A DNA stretch of 10,304 nucleotides from Streptomyces violaceoruber (GCA_000720805.1 JODI01000161.1:1-10304); one strand, 5' to 3'; positions 1 through 6,703 are shown, counted from the stretch's first letter. Program-made: numbers and translations. Notes: generated from the sequence alone by a model not told the origin.

Positions 1-71
1 CCGCCGCCATCTGGCACAACCGCAACACGGGCCAAGCCATCACCCGATCACTGACCGCCTACGACCACTGA
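1..71 (+). CDS. C-terminal end of a probable IS5-type transposase (partial)
   Basis: The frame opening at base 3 runs into a TGA at 69-71 and encodes 22 residues, beginning AAIWHNRNTGQAI and ending RSLTAYDH. From memory, an Ala-Ile-Trp-His-Asn stretch followed by a terminal Arg-Ser-Leu-x-Ala-Tyr-Asp-His is typical of the end of DDE transposases of IS5-related elements common in Streptomyces; I could not check this by search. The rest of the gene lies left of the window. The convergent nadK stop codon is only 22 bases away, so the right end of the element must lie between about 72 and 94 if this is an intact IS. It could instead be the tail of an unrelated protein. Confidence 0.5.
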   Translation, partial: AAIWHNRNTGQAITRSLTAYDH

Positions 72-93
72 CCAAGCCTTCGGACTTACTCGT

Positions 94-999
94 CTAGTGC
101 GGTGCCCCTCGCCACCCGGACACCGGCAACGCGAACTTCGCCACCAGCCGGTCCGTGAACGAAGCATGGTGCAGCCGGGCCAACCGCACCGGCACAGCCC
201 CGCGCCGCACCTCGACCCGCGCTCCCGGCGGCAACTCCACGGTCCGCCGCCCGTCACACCACAGCACGCCCGGCGGAATGTGCGGCAGAACCTCCACGGC
301 CAGCACGGAATCCGGCGAAGTGACCAACGGCTTCGCGAACAGCGCATGCGCACTGATCGGCACCATCAGCAACGCCTCGACCTCGGGCCACACCACCGGC
401 CCGCCCGCCGAGAACGCGTAGGCCGTGGACCCGGTGGGAGTGGACAGCACGATCCCGTCACACCCGAACCCGGTCACCGGCCGGCCGTCGATCTCCAGCA
501 CGACCTCGAGCAGCTTCTCCGCGGAGACCTTCTGCACGGCCGCCTCGTTCAGCGCCCAGTCCGTGTGCACGATGTCGCCGTTGCGATGCACGACGACGTC
601 GACGGTCATCCGTTCCTCGACCTCGTACGCCTTCGTCGCCACCCGCTCGACGACCTTGTCGAGGTCGTCCCGTTCGGCCTCCGCGAGGAAGCCCACGCGT
701 CCCAGGTTGACTCCGAGCATCGGCACCCCGGACGCCCGGGCGAACTCGGCGCCCCGCAGCAGCGTCCCGTCACCCCCGAGCACGATCAGCAACTCGCACC
801 CGTCGAGGCACTGCGCAGTGGCCTCCTTGACCAGCACCACCTCCTCGGGCAGCGGCAGGTCCTGCGCCTCCGCCTCCAGGACGCGTACGCCGATGCCCTC
901 GCGCAGCAGTCCCTTCACCACCAGTTCGGCGCTGCGGATCGCCGCGGGCCGCCCGGTGTGGGCAAGCAGGAAAACAGTACGAGCTCGGTTCTGGCTCAA
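94..999 (-). CDS. nadK: NAD kinase (ATP/polyphosphate-NAD kinase)
   Basis: This enzyme phosphorylates NAD to NADP in the cytosol and is the only known route to NADP. The 301-residue protein matches family length. It shows the GGDGT nucleotide/phosphate-binding motif at residues 75-79, the Asn-Glu pair that contacts NAD at 151-152, and the Gly-rich second motif at about 179-203, which includes STPTGSTAYAFSAGGP. The open frame extends upstream to 1284, but the start chosen is TTG at 997-999. It is preceded by GGAGGGG seven bases away and gives a family-like N-terminus (MSQNRARTVFLLAHTGR). This TTG overlaps the TGA of tlyA by four bases (TTGA), so the two are probably translationally coupled. 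It is the last gene of the hypothetical-tlyA-nadK operon in this window; the usual follower, recN, is not present. Confidence 0.96.
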   Translation of the reverse strand: MSQNRARTVFLLAHTGRPAAIRSAELVVKGLLREGIGVRVLEAEAQDLPLPEEVVLVKEATAQCLDGCELLIVLGGDGTLLRGAEFARASGVPMLGVNLGRVGFLAEAERDDLDKVVERVATKAYEVEERMTVDVVVHRNGDIVHTDWALNEAAVQKVSAEKLLEVVLEIDGRPVTGFGCDGIVLSTPTGSTAYAFSAGGPVVWPEVEALLMVPISAHALFAKPLVTSPDSVLAVEVLPHIPPGVLWCDGRRTVELPPGARVEVRRGAVPVRLARLHHASFTDRLVAKFALPVSGWRGAPH

Positions 1000-1811
1000 C
1001 GCGGCCCCTCCGCAACTGCACGGTCGACGTCGGCCGGGTCCAGTTCGGGTGCACCCGACCGCAGCCACAGAAAGTATTCGACATTCCCCGCCGGCCCGGG
1101 CAGCGGACTGGCGGTGACACCGCGCACACCGAGCCCCAGGTCCCCGGCCCGCCCCGCCACCGCGCGCACGGCCTCGGCGCGCAGCTGCGGACTCCGTACG
1201 ACTCCCCCGCTGCCCAGCCGCTCCTTGCCCACCTCGAACTGCGGCTTGACCATCATCACCAGATCGGCGTCCGGTTTCACGCACCGCACCAAGGCGGGCA
1301 GCACCAGGCCGAGCGGAATGAAGGACAGATCCCCCACTACAAGATCCACTGGCTCCCCATCGATCGCTTCGAGCGTCAACTCGCGTACGTTCGTACGATC
1401 CTTGACGGTGACGCGTTCATCGCTCTGAAGAGACCAGGCGAGTTGTCCGTATCCGACGTCCACGGCGACGACGTGCGCGGCCCCCGCCCGCAGCAGCACA
1501 TCCGTGAAACCGCCGGTCGACGCGCCGGCGTCCAGCGCCCGCCGGCCTTTCACGAGCAGGCCCTGCGGTACGAAGGTCTCCAGCGCGCCGGCGAGCTTGT
1601 GGCCGCCGCGGGAGACGTATCCGGGATCGCTGTCGTCGGTGGAGACGACGATCGCCGCCGCCGTCTCCACCTGCGTGGCCGGCTTGGTCGCGACGATCTT
1701 GCCGACGCTGACCCGCCCGGCGGCGATCAGCTGGCTGGCGTGTTCGCGCGAACGCGCGAGCTTCCGGTGGACCAGCTCCGCGTCGAGACGGCGACGTGCG
1801 ACTCCTGCCAC
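996..1811 (-). CDS. tlyA: TlyA family rRNA 2'-O-methyltransferase
   Basis: TlyA methylates the ribose 2'-OH of cytidine in rRNA, at 23S C1920 and in some forms also 16S C1409 (E. coli numbering). In mycobacteria this makes ribosomes sensitive to capreomycin and viomycin. The 271-residue protein has an N-terminal S4 RNA-binding domain (about 6-65, ARRRLDAELVHRKLARS) and a Rossmann methyltransferase domain with SAM motif DAGASTGGF at 94-102. The catalytic Lys-Asp-Lys-Glu set known from mycobacterial TlyA is visible as K72, D161 (GDLSF), K189 (VKPQFE) and E245 (NVEYF). The open frame reaches 1940, but GTG at 1809-1811 gives the usual N-terminus, and AGGAG lies 11 bases upstream. The upstream gene stops seven bases before this start, and the stop overlaps nadK. 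Older annotations call this family haemolysin A. Whether it is the one-site or two-site form cannot be settled by eye. Confidence 0.95.
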   Translation of the reverse strand: MAGVARRRLDAELVHRKLARSREHASQLIAAGRVSVGKIVATKPATQVETAAAIVVSTDDSDPGYVSRGGHKLAGALETFVPQGLLVKGRRALDAGASTGGFTDVLLRAGAAHVVAVDVGYGQLAWSLQSDERVTVKDRTNVRELTLEAIDGEPVDLVVGDLSFIPLGLVLPALVRCVKPDADLVMMVKPQFEVGKERLGSGGVVRSPQLRAEAVRAVAGRAGDLGLGVRGVTASPLPGPAGNVEYFLWLRSGAPELDPADVDRAVAEGPR

Positions 1812-1818
1812 GTTCGGT

Positions 1819-2178
1819 TCAGCTCCTGCTCTGGTGCGACGGCGTCTGGTGTGACGGCGTCTGGTACGGCGGCGGGGGCGCCGGAGGTCCCGGGCGTGCG
1901 TCGAGCGCGGTGAGCGCGTCGCGCAGCCCCCGGTGTACATCCTCGTACACCTCCATGTGTCCGTCCGTGGCGAGGTGGTCGGCGTCGCCGAGCCGCGCGA
2001 GCTGGGCGTCCACCTCGGCGTTGCCGGTGGGGACGCGGGGCACGTTCAGCGGGGCGGGCGCGGCGGGGTCGTACCCGGGCTCGGGCTCCGCTGCTTCCCC
2101 GGCCTCCCCGGCCTCCCCGGCTTCCGCGGCCTCCGCGGGCTCCTGGGAGGTCTCCGTCTCCGGCACTACGTCGTTCAT
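1819..2178 (-). CDS. Hypothetical protein, first gene of the tlyA-nadK operon
   Basis: The protein has 119 residues and I do not recognise a named domain. Three zones are visible. Residues 1-43 are acidic and Ala/Glu/Pro-rich, with a short Glu-Ala-Gly repeat. Residues 44-95 form the only normal-looking segment (starting LNVPRVPTGNAEVDAQLARL), predicted helical and probably the conserved core. The tail is Pro-rich with a duplicated TPSHQ unit encoded by a 15-base tandem repeat. There is no signal peptide or membrane segment. The ATG at 2176-2178 has no Shine-Dalgarno sequence, but a TAGCGT hexamer lies six bases before it, which suggests a leaderless transcript. It ends seven bases before tlyA, so it is very likely co-transcribed with tlyA and nadK. 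My recollection is that short genes like this often precede tlyA in Streptomyces; no function is known to me. Confidence 0.8.
   Translation of the reverse strand: MNDVVPETETSQEPAEAAEAGEAGEAGEAAEPEPGYDPAAPAPLNVPRVPTGNAEVDAQLARLGDADHLATDGHMEVYEDVHRGLRDALTALDARPGPPAPPPPYQTPSHQTPSHQSRS
1831..1875. repeat. 15-base tandem repeat in the tail of the small hypothetical gene
   Basis: Units start at 1831, 1846 and 1861. The first two (CTGGTGCGACGGCGT and CTGGTGTGACGGCGT) differ by one base, and the third is degenerate. The period is a multiple of three, so unit number can change without breaking the frame; on the minus strand it encodes the TPSHQ repeats. Confidence 0.8.
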
Positions 2179-2184
2179 GCCAAG

Positions 2185-2190
2185 ACGCTA
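2185..2190 (-). promoter_or_regulatory. Probable -10 element for a leaderless tlyA operon transcript
   Basis: On the minus strand TAGCGT is followed by six bases and then the ATG at 2178. This TANNNT-N6-ATG arrangement is the hallmark of leaderless actinobacterial transcripts. No Shine-Dalgarno sequence is present. A weak -35 candidate (TCGACG, minus strand of 2210-2215) has a long 19-base spacer. The site is inferred, not measured. Confidence 0.5.
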
Positions 2191-2206
2191 CCGCGAAGGC
2201 CTGGGG

Positions 2207-2212
2207 TACCGT
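2207..2212 (+). promoter_or_regulatory. Probable -10 element for a leaderless SCP2-domain gene transcript
   Basis: TACCGT is followed by eight bases and then the ATG at 2221. The upstream sequence has no Shine-Dalgarno match, so a leaderless start is the simplest reading. This hexamer is 17 bases from the opposing TAGCGT, so the two promoters share their upstream DNA. Confidence 0.5.
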
Positions 2213-2220
2213 CGATCGCG

Positions 2221-2568
2221 ATGGCCACGATCGAGGAGTGCCGCGCCGCACTCGAGAAGCTCTCGGACAACATGCAGTCCGCCGAAGGGGACGTCCGCAC
2301 GGCCGCGGCCCTGGACCGTTCGGTGAGCTGTCACATCACCGACCTGGACGTCACCTTCGTCGGCCGGATCACCGGCGGCCGGATCGAGGTGGCGGACACG
2401 GTCCAGGGACCACCGCCCGAGAAGGCTGAGATCAGACTCGCGATGGCGGGCGACGACCTGGTGGACCTGGTCAGCGGCGAGCTGCACTTCGCGAAGGCCT
2501 GGGCCTCGGGCCGCGTGAGGCTGGAGGCGGGCTTCGGGGATCTGCTCCGCCTCAGGAAGCTTCTCTAG
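2221..2568 (+). CDS. Stand-alone SCP2 sterol-transfer-domain protein
   Basis: This 115-residue protein resembles the SCP2 fold, a small cytosolic domain with a hydrophobic tunnel that binds lipids or fatty acyl groups. Supporting features are the N-terminal helix (ATIEECRAALEKLSDNM), a strand pair containing CHITDLDVTFVGRI and GGRIEVAD, the segment AEIRLAMAGDDLVDLVSGEL that matches the usual core helix of SCP2 domains, and the following AKAWASGRVRLEAGFGDLL. It is a lone domain with no enzyme fused. The open frame extends back to 1933, but the upstream part overlaps the opposing hypothetical gene; ATG at 2221 with a TACCGT eight bases upstream is the likely leaderless start. It ends 24 bases from the convergent transporter ATPase. 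The ligand cannot be told from sequence. Confidence 0.82.
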   Translation: MATIEECRAALEKLSDNMQSAEGDVRTAAALDRSVSCHITDLDVTFVGRITGGRIEVADTVQGPPPEKAEIRLAMAGDDLVDLVSGELHFAKAWASGRVRLEAGFGDLLRLRKLL

Positions 2569-2592
2569 CCCCGGCCTTCGCCTGCTCGCCGT

Positions 2593-3417
2593 TCACGCCT
2601 TCGCTTCCGCGTTCACGCTCTTCGCCGCCGTGCGCGCCTTGCGCGCCGCCGGCACCACCAGCGGCGTGCCCGTCTCCGGGTCGTCGATGACCTGACAGCG
2701 CAGCCCGAAGACCTCCTCGACCAGCTCGGCGGTGACGATGTCGTTCGGCGCGCCCTCGGCGATGATCCGGCCGCTCTTCAGGGCGATCAGGTGGGTGGCG
2801 TACCGGGCGGCGTGGTTGAGGTCGTGCAGCACGGCGACCAGCGTGCGCCCCTGCTCCTCGTGCAGCTCCGCGCACAGGTCCAGGACGTCGATCTGGTGCT
2901 GGATGTCGAGGAAGGTCGTCGGCTCGTCGAGCAGCAGCAGCGGGGTCTGCTGGGCGAGCGCCATCGCGATCCACACGCGCTGGCGCTGGCCGCCGGACAG
3001 CTCGTCGACATACCGGTCGGCGAGTTCGGCGACACCCGTCTGCGCCATCGACTCCCGCACGACCCGTTCGTCCTCGGTGGACCACTGCCGCAGGATGCCC
3101 TGGTGCGGATAGCGGCCGCGGCCGACCAGGTCGGCGACGGTGATCCCGTCGGGCGCGATCGACGACTGCGGCAGCAGGCCCAGGGTGCGCGCGACCTTCT
3201 TCGCCGGCATCGACTGGATGACCTGCCCGTCGAGCAGCACCCGCCCCCGGTTCGGCTTGAGCATCCGGGACAGCGCCCGCAGGAGGGTGGACTTTCCGCA
3301 CGCGTTCGGACCGACGATCACCGTGAAGGAGTTGTCGGGTATCTCCACCGACAACTCCTCGGCGATGACCCGCTGGTCGTAGGCGAGGGTCACGTTCTCG
3401 GCGGACAGGCGGTTCAC
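2593..3417 (-). CDS. Iron-siderophore ABC transporter, ATP-binding protein (FepC type)
   Basis: This subunit hydrolyses ATP on the cytoplasmic face to power import of ferric siderophores, haem or cobalamin through the two FecCD permeases encoded just upstream. In the 274-residue form the Walker A motif GPNACGKST is at 36-44, the Q-loop glutamine at 84, signature LSGGQRQR at 140-147, Walker B LLLLDEP at 160-166, and the H-loop histidine at 198, so it should be active. The start is uncertain. GTG at 3415-3417 has a good AGGAG four bases upstream (3422-3426) and gives the usual family N-terminus, MNRLSAENVTLAYD. An ATG at 3504 overlaps the permease stop (ATGA) and would add 29 residues rich in Gly/Ser/Asn that have no family counterpart. 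The Ala/Lys-rich C-terminal tail is lineage-specific. Substrate is inferred from the permeases and the iron box. Confidence 0.93.
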   Translation of the reverse strand: MNRLSAENVTLAYDQRVIAEELSVEIPDNSFTVIVGPNACGKSTLLRALSRMLKPNRGRVLLDGQVIQSMPAKKVARTLGLLPQSSIAPDGITVADLVGRGRYPHQGILRQWSTEDERVVRESMAQTGVAELADRYVDELSGGQRQRVWIAMALAQQTPLLLLDEPTTFLDIQHQIDVLDLCAELHEEQGRTLVAVLHDLNHAARYATHLIALKSGRIIAEGAPNDIVTAELVEEVFGLRCQVIDDPETGTPLVVPAARKARTAAKSVNAEAKA

Positions 3418-3421
3418 AGTG

Positions 3422-3426
3422 CTCCT
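3422..3426 (-). promoter_or_regulatory. Ribosome binding site deciding the ATPase start
   Basis: On the minus strand AGGAG is followed by CACT and the GTG at 3417. This is the best ribosome site between the permease stop at 3501 and the first conserved residues of the ATPase, and it is the reason for preferring GTG 3417 over ATG 3504 or the intermediate ATG of MNNRR. Confidence 0.55.
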
Positions 3427-3500
3427 TCGGTTGTTCATGCCGAGGCCCGAGTGGTTGGTCGGCCCGAGGCCCGCGTTGCGGTCGGCGCTGCCACCGGCGC

Positions 3501-4538
3501 TCATATCCGGCCCGCCTTGCGTTCGATGACCAGCAGCCACAGCAGGTAGACGCCGCCGAGGACACCGGTGACCACGCCCACCGGCAGCTGCCCGGCCCCG
3601 AAGGCACGCTGCGAGATCCAGTCGGCGGTGACCAGGAGCGCGGCGCCCATGCACAGGGACGCCAGCAGGTTCGGGCCGGGCGAGCGGGTCAGACGGCGGG
3701 CCAACTGGGGCGCGGTCAGCGCGACGAAGCTGATGGGTCCGGCGGCCGCGGTGGCCGTCGCGGTGAGCAGGACGGCGGCCACCAGCAGCAGCATCCGTAC
3801 CCGCTCGACCCGCACCCCCAGGGCGTACGACACGTCGTCGCCCATCTCCATCATCCGCAGCCCGCGCGCGTTGGCGAGGACCAGCGGTACGAGCACGGCG
3901 CACAGCCAGAGCAGAGGCCACACCTGGTCCCAGTCACGGCCGTCGAGCGTGCCGGTGATCCAGACGACGGCACGGGCCGCGTCGGTGAGGTCGGACCGCG
4001 TCAGCAGATAGTTGTTGACCGCGGTGAGCATCGCGGACACCCCGATACCGACCAGCACCAGCCGATAGCCGTGCACACCCCGCCGCCAGGCGAGCAGGTA
4101 GATGGCGATCCCGGTCGCGAGACCGCCCAGCAGGGCGCCGACGGTGACCTGGGCCGCGGTGCCGCCCATCAGCACGATCACGATCAGTGCGCCGGCCGCC
4201 GCGCCCTGGCCGAGCCCGAGCACGTCCGGACTGCCCAGCGGATTGCGGGAGATGGCCTGGAACAGCGCACCCCCCAGTCCGAGCGAGGCGCCGACCAGCA
4301 GTCCTACGAAGACCCGCGGCAGCCGCAGGTCGTGGATGATGAGCTCCTGGCTCACACTGCCGTTGCCGGCCAGCGTCCTGAGCACGTCGGCGGGCGAGAT
4401 CGGGAAGTCGCCGGTGCCGATCAGCACGACGCTCGCGGCGAGCGCGGCGACCAGCAGCAGGACGACGACGACGACGGCACGGACGTCCACCCGCAGCGAG
4501 AGCCCGCCCGGAGTCCTGAGGGCACGGTTGGTCTTCAC
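3501..4538 (-). CDS. Iron-siderophore ABC transporter permease (FecCD/BtuC family), second permease
   Basis: This 345-residue integral membrane protein forms half of the transmembrane pathway for ferric siderophore import. A first membrane segment covers about 19-41, and the family hallmark runs from RLPRVFVGLLVGASLG (72-87) through FQAISRNPLGSPDVLGLGQG (93-112). Later landmarks are the cytoplasmic coupling helix MGDDVSYALG (232-241), the conserved GPISFVALTAPQLARRL (267-283) and the terminal PVGVVTGVLGGVYLLWLL (319-336). The alternating hydrophobic segments fit the usual ten-helix topology. It starts with GTG at 4538, which overlaps the TGA of the first permease (GTGA), with GGAGG 11 bases upstream. 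Its stop overlaps a possible ATG of the ATPase. The two permeases differ, as expected for a heterodimer such as FepD/FepG. Confidence 0.94.
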   Translation of the reverse strand: MKTNRALRTPGGLSLRVDVRAVVVVVLLLVAALAASVVLIGTGDFPISPADVLRTLAGNGSVSQELIIHDLRLPRVFVGLLVGASLGLGGALFQAISRNPLGSPDVLGLGQGAAAGALIVIVLMGGTAAQVTVGALLGGLATGIAIYLLAWRRGVHGYRLVLVGIGVSAMLTAVNNYLLTRSDLTDAARAVVWITGTLDGRDWDQVWPLLWLCAVLVPLVLANARGLRMMEMGDDVSYALGVRVERVRMLLLVAAVLLTATATAAAGPISFVALTAPQLARRLTRSPGPNLLASLCMGAALLVTADWISQRAFGAGQLPVGVVTGVLGGVYLLWLLVIERKAGRI

Positions 4539-5578
4539 AGCTGGGCCAGCCTCCGCCGCCGTACGAGGAAGATGAACACGGGACCGCCGATGAGCGCGGT
4601 GACGATGCCGACCTGCAGCTCAGCGGGTCGCGCGACGATCCGGCCGAGGACGTCGGCGCCCAGCAGCAGCACGGGCGACAGGACGGTCGCGTACGGCAGG
4701 ATCCAGCGCAGGTCGGGCCCGGTGAAGGACCGTACGACGTGCGGGATCATGAGGCCGACGAACACGATCGGCCCGCACGCGGCGGTCGCGGCCCCGCTCA
4801 GCACGGTCGCGGCCAGCATGGACAGCGCCCGGGTGCGGTTCAGGTTGGCGCCCAGCGCCTTGGCGGTGTCGTCGCCCATGGCCACCGCGTTGAGCGGCCG
4901 TGCCAGGGCGAGCGCGAGGACCGAGCCGGCCAGCAGGAACGGCAGCACCTGCACGATGATCGAATTGGTCGCCGACGACAGCGAACCGACCGTCCAGAAG
5001 CGCATCCTGTTCAGCGCCGCGTCGTCCAGGATCATCACGGCCTGGAGATAGCCGTAGAGCGCGGCGCTGATCGCGGTGCCGGCGAGCGCTAGCCGCACCG
5101 GGGTGGCACCCCGGCTGCCGCCCAGGAACCAGACCACGGCCCCGACCCCGGCCGCGCCGAGGAAGGCGAACCACACATAGCCGGTCAGCGAGGTGACGCC
5201 GAAGAACGAGATGGCGGTGACGACCGCGGCGGACGCGCCCGCGTTGATGCCGAGCAGTCCGGGATCGGCCAGCGGGTTGCGGGTGAGCGCCTGCAGCACG
5301 GCACCGGCCAGACCGAGCGCGGCGCCGACCAGCACCCCCAGCACGGTCCGTGACAACCGGTCGGCGACCACGACGTCGGCGTACGTCCCCGAATCCTCGA
5401 ACAGGCCGTGCCAGACCTCGCCCACGGACAGTGCCTTGGCACCGATCGCGATGCTCGCCACCGCGACCAGGGCCAGCAGCACGACCGAGACGAGCAACCC
5501 GACGGCTCGTATCGTCCGGCGGTTCGGGGGCGCGGGGGCGTTCCCCGCGCGCTGTTCGGGAGGACTGTCGACCAACAC
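4535..5578 (-). CDS. Iron-siderophore ABC transporter permease (FecCD/BtuC family), first permease
   Basis: The first gene of the transporter operon encodes 347 residues and forms the other half of the membrane channel. A Pro-rich cytosolic N-terminus is followed by a membrane segment at about 24-47, the hallmark RLSRTVLGVLVGAALGLAG (74-92) and LQALTRNPLADPGLLGINAG (95-114), the coupling helix MGDDTAKALG (234-243), GPIVFVGLMIPHVVR (269-283), and ELQVGIVTALIGGPVFIFL (320-338) before an Arg-rich end. GTG at 5576-5578 is taken as the start. There is no Shine-Dalgarno sequence, and a TAACCT hexamer sits six bases before it inside an iron box, so the mRNA is probably leaderless and iron-repressed. 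No good in-frame start with a ribosome site lies downstream before the first membrane helix. No substrate-binding lipoprotein gene is present next to it. Confidence 0.93.
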   Translation of the reverse strand: MLVDSPPEQRAGNAPAPPNRRTIRAVGLLVSVVLLALVAVASIAIGAKALSVGEVWHGLFEDSGTYADVVVADRLSRTVLGVLVGAALGLAGAVLQALTRNPLADPGLLGINAGASAAVVTAISFFGVTSLTGYVWFAFLGAAGVGAVVWFLGGSRGATPVRLALAGTAISAALYGYLQAVMILDDAALNRMRFWTVGSLSSATNSIIVQVLPFLLAGSVLALALARPLNAVAMGDDTAKALGANLNRTRALSMLAATVLSGAATAACGPIVFVGLMIPHVVRSFTGPDLRWILPYATVLSPVLLLGADVLGRIVARPAELQVGIVTALIGGPVFIFLVRRRRLAQL

Positions 5579-5582
5579 CCAG

Positions 5583-5601
5583 TTAGGTTAGCCTACCCTC
5601 G
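5583..5601. promoter_or_regulatory. Iron box (DmdR1/IdeR/DtxR-type operator)
   Basis: TTAGGTTAGCCTACCCTCG matches 16 of 19 positions of the actinobacterial iron box TTAGGTTAGSCTAACCTAA, with one half-site perfect. The iron-loaded DtxR-family repressor DmdR1 (IdeR) would bind here and shut off the transporter when iron is plentiful. It ends four bases before the GTG of the first permease and covers the proposed -10 hexamer, a placement that would block polymerase directly. No other site like it was seen in the window. Confidence 0.88.
5585..5590 (-). promoter_or_regulatory. Probable -10 element of the iron transporter operon
   Basis: On the minus strand TAACCT is followed by six bases and then GTG 5578, fitting a leaderless start. 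A second candidate, TAGGCT (5590-5595), lies five bases further upstream. Both are inside the iron box. No convincing -35 was found. Confidence 0.45.
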
Positions 5602-5624
5602 CATCCAGCCACGATCCCGGAGGC

Positions 5625-5647
5625 GTCTGCCCGGACCCACGGCAGAC
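5625..5647 (-). terminator. Short hairpin between the HAD gene and the iron operon promoter
   Basis: GTCTGCC at 5625-5631 pairs with GGCAGAC at 5641-5647 around a nine-base loop. It lies 24 bases past the HAD stop codon and before the iron box. There is no T-run, and a seven-pair stem is modest, so it may only partly separate the two transcription units. Confidence 0.3.
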
Positions 5648-5671
5648 CGAGGTCTACGGCAGGCCTACGAC

Positions 5672-6703
5672 TCACAGACCCAGCCGCGCCAGTGCCTTCC
5701 CTCCGTCCAGCTCGCACACTCCGTCGCCGGCCGCCGTCCAGGCCGCCGCGCACAGGGCCCGCAGCCCATCCAAGGCCTCACCGTCACCGTTCAGTTCGAG
5801 CCTCCCCGCGGTCCCCGCCGTCGCCGTCCAGCCGCCGCACCGGAAGCCGCCGTCCGCCTCCGCGACCTCCGGCTGCCCGGTGAGCAACCCCCGCAGATCG
5901 GCGTCGACATACGTCGGCCGGTGCTGCGGCGGCGCGGCCAGCAGCTGCGGCCCGTCCGTCACCCCGGTCAGCACGAGCAGCGAGTCGACCTCCCCGTTGA
6001 ACGCCCCCTCGATGTCCGTGTCCAGCCGGTCCCCGACCACCAACGGCCGCTCGGCGCCGGTCCGCAGAATCGTCTCCCGGTGCATCGGAGGCAGCGGCTT
6101 GCCCGCCACCTCGGGATCGGCACCGGTCGCGATCCGGACGACCTCCACCGCCGCGCCGTTGCCCGGCGCGATCCCCCGTGCGCTCGGAATCGTCAGGTCC
6201 GTGTTGGACGCGAACCACGGCACCCCGCGCGCGATCGCGTAGCACGCCTCGGCGAACCGACTCCACGTCAGATCGGGGCCTCCGTATCCCTGTACGACCG
6301 CCGCCGGATCGTCGTCCGCCGACTCCACGGGTTCGAGTCCGCGCTCACGCAACGCCACCCGCAGCCCCTCACCACCGATCACCAGCACCCGCGCACCGGA
6401 GGGCACCCGCTCGGCGATCAGCCGCGCGACCGCCTGCGCGGAGGTGATCACGTCCGACGCCCCCGTCGGTATGCCCAGCTCGGTCAGATGTTCGGCCACG
6501 GCGTCCGGGGTCCGCAGGGCGTTGTTGGTGACGTACGCGAGACGCATCCCGCCCTCGCGCGCCGTGGCGAGCGAGTCGACGGCGTACGCGATCGCGTTCC
6601 CGCCGGCGTACACCACCCCGTCCAGATCGAGGAGCGCCGTGTCGTACGCCTCGCTGAGGGCCTGTCCACTGCCCTCGGGCCTCGTCCTGACACGCTGGCT
6701 CAT
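5672..6703 (-). CDS. HAD-IIA family hydrolase (NagD/p-nitrophenyl phosphatase type)
   Basis: This is a cytosolic haloacid-dehalogenase-superfamily phosphatase of subclass IIA, whose members act on small phosphate esters; the substrate here is unknown. The 343-residue protein has motif I DLDGVVY (26-32, nucleophile D26 and acid/base D28), motif II in YVTNNA (57-62), motif III Lys in GKP (K202), and motif IV GDRLDTDIEGA (224-234). A C2-type cap lies between motifs II and III, and the C-terminal 70 or so residues extend beyond the usual core. The open frame reaches 6802, but ATG at 6701-6703 has AGGAG nine bases upstream (6713-6717) and a normal distance to motif I. An overlapping ATG at 6710 is in another frame. 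It diverges from the DUF1015 gene across 71 bases. Confidence 0.92.
   Translation of the reverse strand: MSQRVRTRPEGSGQALSEAYDTALLDLDGVVYAGGNAIAYAVDSLATAREGGMRLAYVTNNALRTPDAVAEHLTELGIPTGASDVITSAQAVARLIAERVPSGARVLVIGGEGLRVALRERGLEPVESADDDPAAVVQGYGGPDLTWSRFAEACYAIARGVPWFASNTDLTIPSARGIAPGNGAAVEVVRIATGADPEVAGKPLPPMHRETILRTGAERPLVVGDRLDTDIEGAFNGEVDSLLVLTGVTDGPQLLAAPPQHRPTYVDADLRGLLTGQPEVAEADGGFRCGGWTATAGTAGRLELNGDGEALDGLRALCAAAWTAAGDGVCELDGGKALARLGL

Noticed and set aside
97..1428. Plus-strand 443-codon open frame across nadK and tlyA
   Set aside because: It is the shadow of two well-recognised minus-strand genes; its protein is His/Pro/Arg-rich with no domain.
3418..3504. ATPase start at ATG 3504, overlapping the permease stop
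   Set aside because: The overlap is attractive, but it adds 29 low-complexity residues and has no better ribosome site than GTG 3417. It is kept only as an alternative.
5579..5671. A small lipoprotein or siderophore-binding gene hidden between the permease and HAD genes
   Set aside because: Only 93 bases are available, and they contain the iron box and a hairpin; no open frame with a signal peptide exists there.
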